Shown here: positions 21,578-34,019 of the stretch, piece after piece
How positions within the stretch are numbered: the stretch's first letter is position 1
Layout of the letters: each line of letters opens with the position of its first letter
Source of the DNA: Dipteris shenzhenensis
Lineage: Eukaryota > Polypodiophyta > Polypodiopsida > Gleicheniales
Direction: 5' to 3' (one strand)
DNA: 64,000 nucleotides
Assembly: GCA_047967505.1 (NCBI GenBank)
Contig: CM106538.1
The notes under the pieces: generated by a model
Told to the model about the DNA's origin: nothing
Databases searched by the model: none
Seen by the model: only the letters and a program-made list of their open reading frames with translations
Program-made: the position numbers and the translations under genes

Positions 21578-22490
21578 GTTGTGTGTAAGGGTGTGGAATT
21601 TTTAATAGTAAATATTGTGGCCAAGGGCCCATGGTGGGGTATGTGCATGTGCCACCCTTCCATGTTGTGCACCCATGGGTGTTTTATGTGTATAGTCCAT
21701 AGCAATAACAATATAGTATGTAAATGGTGGTAGAGGTGGTAAGGCATCCCCATGTGGTTGAGGTGATAAGGCATCCCCATGTGCCACCTTCCATATAAGC
21801 GGCCCCATGTGTTTTATGTGTATAGTCCATAGCAATAACAATATAGTATGTAAATGGTGGTTGAGGTGGTAAGGCATCCCCATGTGTGCCACCTTCATAT
21901 AAGCAGCCCCATGTGTGATTTATGGAAGTATCCCATAGATTTATAATTTTATATGCAAAAGGAGGAGCATGTCACAGGAACCTCATGGGTTATACCTCCA
22001 CATTTGCAACATTGAATGAGGTGTGGTGCAAGGTCAATGGGTACAACAATTAAATATGGGTGAGAGGGGTTCAGGTGGCAAAGCATATTTGTGACAACCC
22101 ACTCATGCACTAAAATACTCAAGAAGGTTCAAAGGGGGATATCATAGCCTAAGAAATTCAGGCTTAATTCTTATGGGAAAATGATACCAAGGGTTGTCAC
22201 ACACAATTGGGGGTGCCTAATGTATGGCTCACATGGAAGGCACCCCAACTCCACATGCATGTGGGAGGACCCATCAATTGAGAGAATCCCCTTCCATTTG
22301 ACCATAAAAGGAAGGGTTATTTCTTGATGCAACACACACTCCCCATTAGCCTACTCCATGTATTAGCCACCATGCTCTTGAATATAGCTCTATTTCCATT
22401 ACTCCTCCTCTGTTGATGTCCATACTATTTCCCTTCGTCTACCTCCCATTCCCTTTACCCATGTCACCACTCTTTTCCCCCTCTTTTCTA
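21578..22490 (+). repeat. diverged solo LTR of the gypsy family seen at 48.6 and 54.5 kb
   Basis: It shares, in order, the CCATGTGCCACC...CCATATAAG words, a GCATGTGGGAGGA block, a TATA region (CCATAAAAGGAAGG, near 22303) and a CT-rich end with the LTR at 54.5-55.5 kb. No primer site or coding sequence follows; a copia LTR begins at 22533. The start TGTTGTGTG at about 21578 is tentative. Confidence 0.65.
21681..21925 (+). repeat. 130 bp tandem duplication inside the solo LTR
   Basis: GTTTTATGTGTATAGTCCAT begins both copies (21681 and 21811). Copy one carries an additional 26 bp internal duplication. Confidence 0.88.
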
Positions 22491-22532
22491 TAGATGTGGA
22501 GTGTGAGAATGTGATATATATGTTGGCTTGTG

Positions 22533-23006
22533 TGTTGGAAAGAAAATATATGCTTGGGTAATTATTTCATGTGGTGGCCATTGGGACATGAATGCATGAG
22601 GACATGTGGTGGCCATGCATGAGGTGGTGATAGCATTTTTTGGTGAGGGTCTATCTTCGGCAAAATTCCTAGCATGATCATCTTGACTACTAGTGTTGGT
22701 GCCCATTAATCTTACAAGTCCTTCTAAATGGATTGATTCTTACCGATTATCATGCAACTATAAAGCTATGGCTCATTGTTAGGGTATCATAGTGTAGCTT
22801 GAAGTATTTCTCTACTTTGTTGCTATAGTTTCTCAATGTTGTGAGCATGGGATCCTCCAACAAGCATTGCAAGGATGAGGAGGACCCATTACGCAATAGC
22901 TAACACATACAATAAGTTTGTTTAATAGTTCCCCATAGTTGAAGTTCTCTACTTGTTGTTTTCTTGCATTTGTGTGTATGTAGACATAGATTTATTAGAT
23001 TTCACA
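22533..23006 (+). repeat. copia LTR (5' LTR of a plus-strand element)
   Basis: Begins TGTTGGAAAG, ends TTTCACA and is homologous to the minus-strand LTR at 19132-19608. It is followed at 23007 by a primer-site-like ATTGGTGTCAAAGTGGGAG, a diverged relative of the tRNA-iMet site. Confidence 0.8.
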
Positions 23007-23374
23007 ATTGGTGTCAAAGTGGGAGAGATCATGGAGAGGAATTCTGAATCGGTTCTGCAAAGATCTTGTTTGGTGTAAATTTTTCTACATTGTAACTCTC
23101 CCTCGAGCTTTTTTTTATGGAAAAGGATTTATGGGTTATGGATGCAAGAATAAACAAGAAACCCAGCAATAAGTAAGGCTAACAAAGATCTAGCTTTGGG
23201 AGTGAGCTCTCGGTATTTTGGGGCATGCACTAGGATTGAAATTCCAACACTCTTCCACCATCACCTAGATTTCATGAAGATAGTGCGCAAGAACTCGATT
23301 GCAATCAATACATTGTTCGGAGAACGTTTGAAGAACTCAAAAGTTCTTTTCAAGCAAGATTCTTTTGGTTTGTA

Positions 23375-24049
<675 letters not shown>

Positions 24050-24889
24050 CACATGGAAGTCAAAACAATGCAATACCACGTATGTGTATATCCTATGGGT
24101 ATATATTTGAGATGCCTTAATCCAAGTAATATTCTTATGCTCAAAAATTTTGATCTGGGTTGCATATTATTTTCATCGTTCAATGGACATGTCTATTTTC
24201 TTATTTTTGACCATGCAGCATGCACAATAATGCATCAGTGGGATTCTACCATATGTGTGTGAATGATGGGAATGATACATAGTAGGGGCATATGGTGGGA
24301 TTCTACCATATGGGATTCTACCATAATGCATCGATGGGATTCGACTAGATGTGTGTGTGAATCATGCAAATGATACATAGTAGGGGTAATAATTTGAGTA
24401 ATATTCATGTTCTTACAAATTTTTGTGTAGGTCATATATTGTACGCATCGATGGGATTCTACCAGATGTGCATGTGAATTATGCAAATGATACATAGTAG
24501 GGGTATTAATTAAAGTAATATTCAGGCAATCCTTACGCCTACTCACCCTTGAGCCTTAAATATTTTGCTTAGTTGGGGCAATCATATATGTTCCTATGTT
24601 TTGCTTGGAAACTGTATAATGGGTGACTCCCTTGGCAATCCTTGCTTAGTTGAGGCATCATATATGTTTTGCTTGGAAACTCCATATTGGGTGACTACCT
24701 GGGCAATCCTTACACCTCCTCACCCTTGATCCTATCTTTTGCTTAGTTTAGGCATCATATATGTTCCTCTTAATGTCTCCCTTGAAATCTAAACCATGTG
24801 ATGACATGTTCCAATTGAAGTGTCTCAACTATTTCGGTCTCTCTTACAAATTTTTGTGTAGGTGCATTGTTAGGCATGCGTATTTCCTT
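24050..24889 (+). repeat. satellite array, left part (interrupted by LINE)
   Basis: Degenerate monomers contain CCATGCA..ATGCA..AATAATGCATC.GTGGGATTCTACCATATGTG and ATGATACATAG...AGTAATATTCATGTTCTT. A second local tandem unit (GGCAATCCTTAC...TTGCTTAGTT..GGCATCATATATGTT) lies at about 24525-24775. The last partial monomer ends ...GGCATGCGTATTTCCTT at 24889, where the LINE begins. Confidence 0.8.
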
Positions 24890-25613
24890 TTTTTAATTTT
24901 GTTTTGGTAGAATGCAGGTTTATATTACAAATTCAAGAAGATTTACATGTTATTTACATTAACAACAACAAAAAAAAACACAAAAACTCTCCTTCCCCTG
25001 CACAGGGGGAGATCGTACTGAGATCTAAGAGTCTGTCATCTGAACGGGGATGTATTTTAGTTAGCTTCGTCCTTCGGAACCACGTGGGATACCACCTTGA
25101 TGACAACTGTGCCTAGAATGTGAATGTAAGGACATGGGCGTCATCATTTTTGGGCCTTTCCTCGTGCTTCTATGGCTTCTTTAGCTGCTCTCTGAAGTAT
25201 GTGTAAATTGCTCCCTCGACATGATTTTGTTGCACACTTTAGCTGATACACTTGTCGGGTCTATGTGAGATACTGGTCTTTTGTAAGAAGGTAGGCTTGG
25301 TGGAACTTTTGTGGTTCAGCAGGGGGAGTGCTTTTCTGTGCTTGTGCATGCATGGCACTTTACATTGTTGCTCTCTCTTTGGGTGCACTGGAAGGTACAG
25401 AGATAAGATCAGGAGCAATAGGAGGAGGAGTTGTGGTCTACAAAGGGGTTGGGCTTCATTATCTTGGGTTGAGGCTGCTCTCTTTCATTTTCTTCCTTCT
25501 CCGCAAGTAGTCGTATCTCCTTCAGCAAGCTGTTTTCTTCATGGGCAAGAACATCTTCTTTCTGAGTGAATGCCTATATCCATGTTTGAGTTGTGAGGAT
25601 CTTTTGAATAATG

Positions 25614-25960
25614 TCATTGTGCTCCTGGTTGCACACATGAATTTAAAAAGACATTAGTAGCATCAATAACTTTATCGTTCAAAACCTTCGCACACAATGA
25701 GAACCAAATTGACCAAAGTGCCGAAGCTCGGATGGTGTTCCAGTTTGGTAGAGCTCTATTAGGGGTGTTTCCTAGGAGGAGATAAGCGTAGTTTAGGTGA
25801 TAATATGGCATGGTGGATCTGAGCTGAAGACTGTAAAGTTCTGGGCAATCTACAATTGAGGAATAAGTGTGGAATGTCCTCCTAGGAACTTCTACATCGC
25901 TTGCAAATGTTGTTGCCATGTCCGATCCTATGAGATCTTCTAGTAGTCTAGACTCCTTTG
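25614..25960 (-). pseudogene. LINE zf-RVT domain
   Basis: The minus strand reads NICKRCRSS-stop-EDIPHLFLNC, the C-x2-C...H-x-x-x-x-C pattern of the zinc-binding domain downstream of plant LINE reverse transcriptases. One nonsense codon lies inside it. Confidence 0.75.
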
Positions 25961-27410
25961 TGTAGGATTAGCCAAAGCAAGCAGGATTGCTTCTTAGAGA
26001 TGTTTTTGTCCCAACCTTTTCAAATCTCTTCACCCACTTCCCCCAAGAATCTCTCCTATGCCATTTCAAGTTGTCTTTAGTATTTCTTCCTGGCCTTCTA
26101 CACAAATTGGGATCAGAATTAACTCGTTTTGTCTGCCCCATTTGAATTCCCTTAGGGGCGGTCTGAGGTGGCCTCCCATCCATGACAGGATTTCTCTTAA
26201 CCATATCCCATGTCTCTCATGGATTAGCCGTAGGTCAATTCTATTGAGACAAAATTTAATTATCAAGTTTTCATCTTCCAACCATTTGCCCTGCTCTCAT
26301 TTCCATAAATCTCCCCAAGTACATATCCCCTTCTTGTTGAGTGTCTGAGGGCTCCTTTCAAGTCCTCATAGGTCATCATTGTGTAGAGTCAGGCTAGTAT
26401 CATCTGCAAAGTTTTGAAAGATGATTTGCATACCTTCTTCGACTTGAATTCCTTTCAGGGATCCACTGTCCACCTTGTCCTAGATGATCTTTCTTAGTGA
26501 GTCTGCTGCAATAGTGAAGAGAAGGGGAGCTAGAGGGCAGCCTTGTCTAAATCTCAATCTTACCCCTGGCTTGGGAGAAGGAGCTCAATGTAGGAAATGT
26601 AACCAAGCCGTACTCCCATATCTTGGAGTGAGGAGAGGATGAAGCCCCATTCCATCCTATTGTAGGCTTTGTCAAAATCTACCTTGAGAAAGAAGATATC
26701 TTGTTGGGTTTCCTCAGCCAGTTCCAATCCTTCCTAAAGCATTAGGATAGCCTCTAGAATGTGCCATCCTTGGATAAATCCTTTTTTGTCCTTCCCTTAT
26801 CCACCACTTCATCTTTATTTTTAGCCTATTAGCTAGAGCTTTGGAAAAAATTGTGTAGCTAGTGTTCAACATGGTCAGAGGCTGCCGATTTTTTATCTCT
26901 TCTTTGGAGCCTCCCTTTGGTATTAGTTTAATCATACCTATATTGGTTCTCAGCTCCAGTGAGCCTTTTTGTTTTGATCTCTTCTTTGGAGCCTCCCTTC
27001 GGTATTAGTTCAATCATACCTATATTGATTCTTAGATCCAATGAGCCTTTTTGTTTTGATTCTTCTAGAGCTCTAGAAGGTGCGGACCCACAATGTCCCA
27101 GAAGACTTGGTAGAACTCAACTGGGAGTCCATCCTCCCCATGAGTCTTCCCTTTATCCATGAAAAGTCTCTGTCTAAGTAGCAATCAAAAGGGGAGACTT
27201 GCTTGATTCTCATCTGTCTACAAAGATCTTGCTCTGATTTTTATGGTTGAAAGGATCTCAGTTTCCCCCAGAATAGCTTGGAAGTGGGAGGTGACAATTT
27301 CCATAATCTCATTCCAATCCTACACTAGTTTCCCATCTTTCTGTAGCACGTCCAAGGATTCATTGGCATGCTATACATTGCTCATTGGCCCTGTCACTTT
27401 TTCTTGCCCA
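25960..27410 (-). pseudogene. LINE reverse transcriptase
   Basis: Motifs in order on the minus strand: MIKLIPKGG, RQPLTMLNTSYTIFSKALAN and RLKIKMKWWI at 26935-26714; then FFLKVDFDKAYNRMEWGF, RQGCPLAPLLFTIAADSL, and IFQNFADDTSLTL with the catalytic FADD at 26410-26399. It copies the element RNA at the nicked target. An 82 bp tandem duplication (26895-27058) shifts the frame upstream of the fingers, and other stops occur, so the enzyme is dead although every catalytic motif is still visible. Confidence 0.88.
26895..27058 (-). repeat. 82 bp tandem duplication in LINE RT
   Basis: Copies 26895-26976 and 26977-27058 differ at few positions. The length is not a multiple of three. Confidence 0.92.
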
Positions 27411-28470
27411 CTAGTCTCTTGTGTATATCCTTACTTGTCTCGCTTCGATCTCTGCCTCTATCCTAAATTTTTTCCTTGTACTTTTTAGTTGATCTTGTCC
27501 TTGAGGTGAGCAGTCATTCTCCAGTGTCTTGATCTTGTCTTCTAGGATTTTTCTCCTCACTCGCCTGGCTTTGTCAAATCTTTGTTTGATCACTTTTAAG
27601 AAGCACCCTATGCATTCAGTGGCGCTCAACCATTTGTCTATGGTGCTAGCTGTTCCTCTGAATGTCATTTGCCAAATTCTTGCAATCTTGGCCTGCGCGT
27701 AGGGTAGTTGAAAGAAAAAAGGGTTGGCTTTGAACCAGGAGTGGAATCTCATCCCTTCTCCCTTTTCCGGTGATAAAAGTACCGGCTTATGGTCAGAGAA
27801 AGGGAGGGTCATGAGAGCATTGGCCTTATGGCAAACATCATCATCTAGAAGTCTTCTAGAATAGTAGGCTCTATCTAGGTAGGATTTTTTATGGTTTTGC
27901 TTTATCTGATTATTTGTCCAAGTGAAGTTTGTGTCCTCTGAGGCATCGATCAAGAGGGCTTGATCTTTGAGATCATTCCAAGCTACCAACTCACTCCTCT
28001 TAGAACATGGCCTAGCCCATTCCATCTATCTCTTTTGCTTTCTACAATGTTGAAGTCCCCCAGTAAGATAGTGTTATACTTCAGGGATTTACCTTCCCAC
28101 ATAAGAGCCCTTTCCCTAGTAGAGTTGGGTGCGTAGATCGAGAATAGTTGACACTCTAGGTTGGGATGCGTGAAATCAACCCCTATTCCGTTTTGGCTGA
28201 AGGTAGTTAGGATCCCTCCTACCACCTGGACAGATGCTTGGAAACTCCCAACACTGCTCCCCCTCTACCTTCTTCGTGAGTGATCAGTGGAGTGCCACTC
28301 CCTTTTGTCATCAACCTATCTGAGTTGCCATCTTAACTTTGAGCCCCCGACCTTTACTTCTTGAAGTTCTATAAAGTCAAAGGTGAGACCTCTGCTGCTG
28401 ATCCATCTTTTAAAATCATTTCATAATCCTTGGACATTGAGAGTAAGGAAGGTGAATATGTCTTGTTTTT
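27411..28470 (-). pseudogene. LINE apurinic-type endonuclease and spacer
   Basis: The minus strand reads LTLNVQGL near 28445, then FDFIELQEVKVGG (catalytic Glu), FSIYAPNSTRERALMWE and LLGDFNIVESKRDRW (catalytic GDFN) at 28225-27983. Next are NFTWTNNQ, SYLDRAYYS and LPFSDHKPVLL (catalytic SDH) in the 204-codon frame 28025-27411. All hallmark residues remain. A basic, helical spacer follows before RT. Nonsense and frame changes separate the blocks. Confidence 0.88.
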
Positions 28471-28489
28471 GCGTCATTGGGTATTTCTT

Positions 28490-30345
28490 TTGTTTCTTTT
28501 ATTCTTAAAATTCACCTGAGGCACAAGGTTGAAGCCTCTCAATAGCCTTCTCTTCTCTCTCTGTAATGGCTCTTGGCTCCTTGGGCTTCTCATTCACAAA
28601 GGGGCTAAGTGAAGACGTGGCCTTTTAGCCTGGAAGGTTTTTCTACCTTTCACTAGAGTAAAGGGGGGGTCATCTCTATCCAAGGCTTTGTGTTGTGCTC
28701 TGGTTCAAGTTGGGCTTCGAAGTCTTGCATATTTTCTACAAATTCTTCATCCTCTGAGCTATCTGTCTAATTTTCATCATTTGTCTCTCTCGGGTCTCCC
28801 TGCTCTACTTGTTGTTCTTTCTTGACCTCTCTCCATTGGCCTTTATCTTTCCTTGTTCTTCTTTGATTTTAGGTCGACTTGATCAACTTGCGAGTGAGTC
28901 GTGGGTGCCTCTGGGGTTTCTTTCCTATGGTTATTTCTAACTTGGTAGACTTTAATGAAATGTCCTCCCATGCCATAGAGGAAACAGGAGTTGGGGGTGT
29001 TTTTGTAGAAGACCTTCTGGATCAGTTCCGCTTCATCCCCGTCTAGAACTCGGATAGCCTTCGGTGGGTCTGTAGCTAGGTCCATCAAGATGCAAGCTTG
29101 GGGGTTTCCTCTCAGACTGATGAACCTTTCGGTTTCCAGGGCTAGGAACTAGCCTAGGAGTGCACACAGTGCTTCAACTTGAGGGAAGAGGGAGAGCAGG
29201 ACGTCAGGGAATTCTACTCAAATTGGGGCTTTGGAGGGGGGAGGTGAGTCGGGATTGAAGGTAGCTTCCCACATGTGAACAGATAGTGATAGCTAGGAAC
29301 TGGCCTAGGAGTGCACACAGTGCTTCAACTTGAGGGAAGAGGGAGAGGCGGAGGTTGGGGAATTCTACTCAAATTGGAGCTTTAGTGGGCAGAGGTGAGT
29401 CGGGATTGAAGGCAGCTTCCCACATCTAAACAGACAGTGGCGACTGACTCCTTATGGTCCATGAGCCCTTCTGCACTACTTCTAATGCCATTTCGGGCTT
29501 TTCAAAAAGGAAAACAATGTATCCATTCCTCAAAAATCGAACACTAGTGACGTTCAGACCTTTTTGGGACCAAAAATTCCTCACCCATCCCTAGAAGAAT
29601 AGAGCAGGTGGTCGAGGACCGTGGCACACATGAGCATAGCCATTTTGTAGTTTCATTCAACATTTCATTGTGGACTTTCACAGTAGGAAGCTTACCTTTG
29701 ACACAGCTAGTATCTGGTTGAGGTTTTTTAGCATCTCCTTCTACAGAGGTGGCGCTGGAGGGGTCACAAAAGATCCTCCTTGCTCTTCGTGAGAGCTGCT
29801 CCCATGCCAATTGCTTTAGTATCGTGGGGGATTTAAATAGGCTTTGGTTGCCTCCTTGGATAGATCCTACATAGGATCCTTTCAACACCCCCGGCATAGC
29901 TATCCCTTTCTTGCTCTATTGCATCGTATGCTGGGGTGGGGCTCTATGAACATGGCAATTGTGAGCTTGACTCACAAAGGAGATAGCTTTTGCATTTTGT
30001 AGTCTGCTTGTATCGCTCTAGAAAAGCCAGAAGTTGTTTGGTGCAGACCTGAAGTAGACCTGAAGTCTGCCAGTACACTCTTGAGTCCTTCGTTGACTGT
30101 CCCTTTCCTTAGTTCTTGCATATCTTTATCCTCCAGGTGTAAGGTGAAGCCTAGTAGATTGGTTAGATCCGTTGTCTTTTCTCTTGTCATTTCTTGCATG
30201 TCCACATCTTGCTCTCTAGTGTTGTCTATCTTATGATTGGGTCTTGTCCCTAGATCTCGTTGGTGGAGTCACCTTCTTTAGTGGCTTTAGGTTGGGTGGG
30301 TGGCGACAATCCTATCTCCGCTACCATCGCTAGAGGAGTTCATCT
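28490..30345 (-). pseudogene. LINE ORF1 (nucleic-acid-binding protein)
   Basis: The best piece is 29088-28843: MDLATDPPKAIRVLDGDE, then NTPNSCFLYGMGGHF, a knuckle with the second and fourth Cys replaced by Tyr. It matches NSCFLCGLSSHAVKSC of the 50.8 kb LINE and NSCFLYSLTTHIVRVC of the 61.3 kb one, so all three are one family. Upstream is acidic and low in known motifs, with an M-start near 30340. A 151 bp tandem duplication (29141-29442) lies inside. Confidence 0.7.
29141..29442 (-). repeat. 151 bp tandem duplication in LINE ORF1
   Basis: Copies 29141-29291 and 29292-29442, both beginning GCTAGGAACT.GCCTAGGAG. Confidence 0.92.
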
Positions 30346-30385
30346 CATCTCAACTCCGATCACTCCTCTACCCTCACTCTCATTT

Positions 30386-31240
30386 TTTCCTTGTTTTTTA
30401 CTATGCATCACGCATAATTATAAAAACTTTGCATGAGTAGGTCTCTACCATATGTGATGTGGCCAATGCAAAATGACACTTTGAAAGGAATTGATTTGAG
30501 TAATACTCATGTTCTTGAAAAGCTTTATATCGTATAGATATTGTTTTCAAGATTAGGCATGAATAATTTCTTGTTTTTTAGCATATGCACCATGCATAAG
30601 TATAAATATCATGCATTGGTGGGATTCTACCATATGTGTGTGTGTCCAATGACTCTTTGATTATGTTTGGATATCCTTTGCATGGTTAGGCATGTGTTTT
30701 TTCTTTTTTTTGACCATGCATGATGCATATGTTAAAAGTATCCATCATTGGCATTCTACCATATCTGGTGTGTCAAATGGTATCACTTTACAAAGGACTT
30801 AATCTAAGTCATATACATGTTCTTGCAATGTTTATGTGTCATTTGCATGGTTAGGCATGAGGCTTTCCTTGTTGTTTACCATGCAACATGCATAAATATA
30901 AAATATATGCATTGGTTGACTTCTACACTATGTGTGTGTGTGTCTAGTGGGTATGATACTTTTTAGAGGTCTTAATTTGATTAAGTTTCATGTCCTCTTA
31001 AATTTTTGCACGTGTCAAACATCATTTGCATGGTTAGGCATGCATATTTCCTTGTTTTTTATAATGCAGCGTGCATAAGTTAAAAAATATGTATTGGTGA
31101 GCTTCTACCCCATGTGTGTATGTTGGAAAAGTATGATTCTCTTTATAGGTCTTAACATGAGTAAATTATATGTTCTTGCAAAGTTTGATGTGGGTAGCAA
31201 ACGACTATGCCAAAAGAAGCAATTTTGGGTTTTCTCTGAA
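30386..31240 (+). repeat. satellite array, right part
   Basis: About five degenerate monomers of roughly 120-185 bp, each with CATG.TTAGGCATG, TTTCCTTGTTTTT, CCATGCA..ATGCATAA.TATAAA and a TTCTACCATATGTGTG block. They continue the array interrupted at 24889. Confidence 0.85.
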
Positions 31241-34019
31241 GCTAGATGTGGCACAATTGAGATCCATCAACTCAAAGTAATTTAATAATTCTACTCTTAA
31301 GCTACTAGAGCTAGTTGATCTACTAACAAAATTAGTTTAAGTTACCACTTGATAGTGGCCTACTAATTGTGGGTTCCTCATACATATCTATGTCTGTTTC
31401 CTAGTAGATCCCTTGCTCTTGGATTATTCAAGGCTTGGATGATGTGCACCTTTGAAGTAGGTCAAAGAGCTAGAGTAGTAAATTTGTGGCCTCAATTTCT
31501 CTCTAAATTCAAGGTTTTCCTATGGAAGATTCTCTTAAGAAGTATAAAAGTTTTAAAGGCTTATGAGGTATATGTGTTTATAGCAAAGCAAGAATTGAAA
31601 CCATTGTTGTTTACGAATTAACCATGGACGTGGTAGCTTGGAGGAAAATAGCCTACCATGTGTTCAAAGGAGGAGGCCTTGAGAAGACAAAAGGCCATAG
31701 GAAATGGAAGGTTGAATGATTCCTCTTTGTGATGCATTGGAGGTGTTCAAAGGCTACAGATCATACCAAGTATAGAAGAATTCATAGCTTCTATGAGTTC
31801 AAGAGTAGCTAGGTTAACAAAAGCTTATCCTTCAACAAACCCTATCGAATACCCACTTACATGCCAATGTCCCAGGAAAGTGAAAGAATAGCCAACTATG
31901 ATCCACTAATTTTCAAGCTTTATTAAGGATAAGAAGACCTTTGAGAGTTCAAGCTTATGACATCAATGTATGTGGACAAGCTATTTTCCACATTTCTTCT
32001 AAGATAAGGCTACAATTTCTATCTACCCATGCTCTCATCTACCATATTTTTTTTAGCTAATGTCTTTCAGTCTATTTGGTGGATTATTAATTGTAATTTC
32101 TTTTATCAAAAGGAACAAGAAAAGGCTACTATCTTATTTCTAGAATCTAGTTTATAGAATTTGAATGTTTCCTCAATCTATAGAAGAGAGATTTGGTGAC
32201 TTAACGAAAGCCATCCTTGTCACTCTACTTTATGAGTGCTCGACATTAGGCCCATGGCCTCATCTAAGATACTGTTTGAGCTCATTTTTCTTGGACTATT
32301 TATATATTATTAATTATCAAAAGGGAGAAGCATAGGTTGCTATCTTGTTTATAAAATTTGAAATATATCAAAGGGAAATTTGATGACTTAGCAAAAGCCA
32401 TGCTTGTCACTCTATCTTTTTCGTGCTTGTAGAGCTATGCTCATTTCGTGATGACTTAGCAAAAGCCATCCTTGTCACTCTACCTTTTTCGTGCTTGTAG
32501 AGCTACACTCATTTTGATAAAGTACTATTGCCATTATTTTTTTAAAACTATAATTTTAAATTTGCTTACAATTACTTTTAATCTTCCTAACACTAGTTTG
32601 GTAGAAGGACATAAAAATGTCCTAGGACACTTTAATGGCATGTTAACTTAGCCACTTCCTAGAATTATTCAAAAGCATTAATAAGGTTTTAATTATTTGC
32701 AATAATACCTTATATGCTGAAAAAAAATTGGAATTATTATCAGTTGGAACTTGCACCTATTACTTTGAGTTCTACCTAAAGTTTTAAGGTCAATCTAACA
32801 CCGAAATTTCAAGTTGTTTTCTCAAGTTTTGATAAAATGGCCATAATCCTTAAGTAAAATGAGTTTTTTTAGTGTTTTTAAGCTATAGAGTCTAATCATA
32901 ACTAAAACACGTATGTTTAGATTGCTTTGGAGCTAGATAATCATACTTATTATGATCTATGGCATCAAATGTAATTTTAGTGAATGCTGACAATGAGGCA
33001 AATTTTGATCTTTTGCAAATTCTTTGACATGTCTAACAAGTTCCAAACTCAACCATACTTTGTATATGTCTTCAATAGGATATTATAGAGTAGCGTGAGT
33101 TTTTAGAGGACCTAATATCATGTAGAACACCAAATTTTGAATGTTCATTATGCTGTAATTCATGCTAAATTCAAGATACAAGGGTTCAAAAATATTATAA
33201 GAACCTTCAGACATTTAAATTATACTTATAGAGTGCCTCTTATCATGAATAAGCGATATCAATTTAAAAAAGATACATGCAAAACACTTATATACAAGAT
33301 AATTCAAAAATATAAAAGTGAGATTTGATGTAGAACTTGTTTGAGTAATTCAGATTAGGAGCACTAAATCTCTTTTATTTTTAGCCTTTATTGAGATGTG
33401 GTCACTTTTCCTTATGATATAATACTATTATAGCTAAGATATGACACTTTGTGGCTATTATGTGTAGTATATAAAGATGCTTATTTATGCAATCCAACTT
33501 ACAATGTGACCCGCTAGGCTAACCACTCTTGTTAATTGCTAAATCAATCTTGCCAAAATGATTTCTTATTGTCACTCTTAGGTGTTTGATATACTTTTAA
33601 AAACTTTGTAAAATTTTCTCTCTCATAGAAATCATTTTGTATTTCAGGCATGCTAGATAAAGTTTCAAATCTGAGTACTGTCTGGATGAAACATTGTTTT
33701 ACCATACATTTGTGAGAATTTTGTAATCACATGTAATAAATATTATTGTCCTTATGGTTTTAAAAAAGAGTCCTATGAGTCTACCTTAAGCTCAAGAGAG
33801 GAAATCATAAAAAATCGGATCTACAACAAGTAACTGTTGTGATTTTTTTTACAAAACCTCAAAAGGACACTCTTATGTCCTGTTATGCTACCGAACTAGT
33901 GCTAAGATATCCCATTTTCATAAATACTCTTTATCTTGGGCTTGCTGCCACAAAATAGGCCAACCTTTTTTTTTCTTTTTTTTACAAACAAAACATCCCA
34001 AAAACTTGGTCATCATCAT
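31241..34019. other. AT-rich stretch, no clear gene
   Basis: A plus-strand frame 31367-31621 contains KFKVFLWKILLRSIKV, faintly like the zf-RVT entry of plant LINEs, but is too short to assign. The rest (32.5-33.9 kb) is strongly AT-rich with no recognised structure. Confidence 0.45.
32382..32517 (+). repeat. 68 bp tandem duplication
   Basis: Copies 32382-32449 and 32450-32517 (GATGACTTAGCAAAAGCCAT...). A third diverged relative lies near 32190. Confidence 0.88.

Larger units (their letters stand above)
24890..30385 (-). mobile_element. nearly complete L1-type LINE inserted in satellite
   Basis: Minus-strand order from the right: 5' end at about 30385, ORF1 with a zinc-knuckle remnant, endonuclease, reverse transcriptase, a zf-RVT zinc-binding end, and a 3' tail of A (T run at 24888-24894 on the plus strand). 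TTTCCTT on both sides (24883-24889 and 30386-30392) fits a short or degenerate target duplication, and satellite monomers resume on the right. The length of about 5.5 kb is that of a full plant L1. Stops, an 82 bp and a 151 bp duplication disable it. Confidence 0.88.

Noticed and set aside
21207-21632. ORFs of 85-141 codons on both strands, rich in Cys, His and Met
   Set aside because: They are translations of the CA/CATG microsatellite, open in most frames. Not metal-binding proteins.
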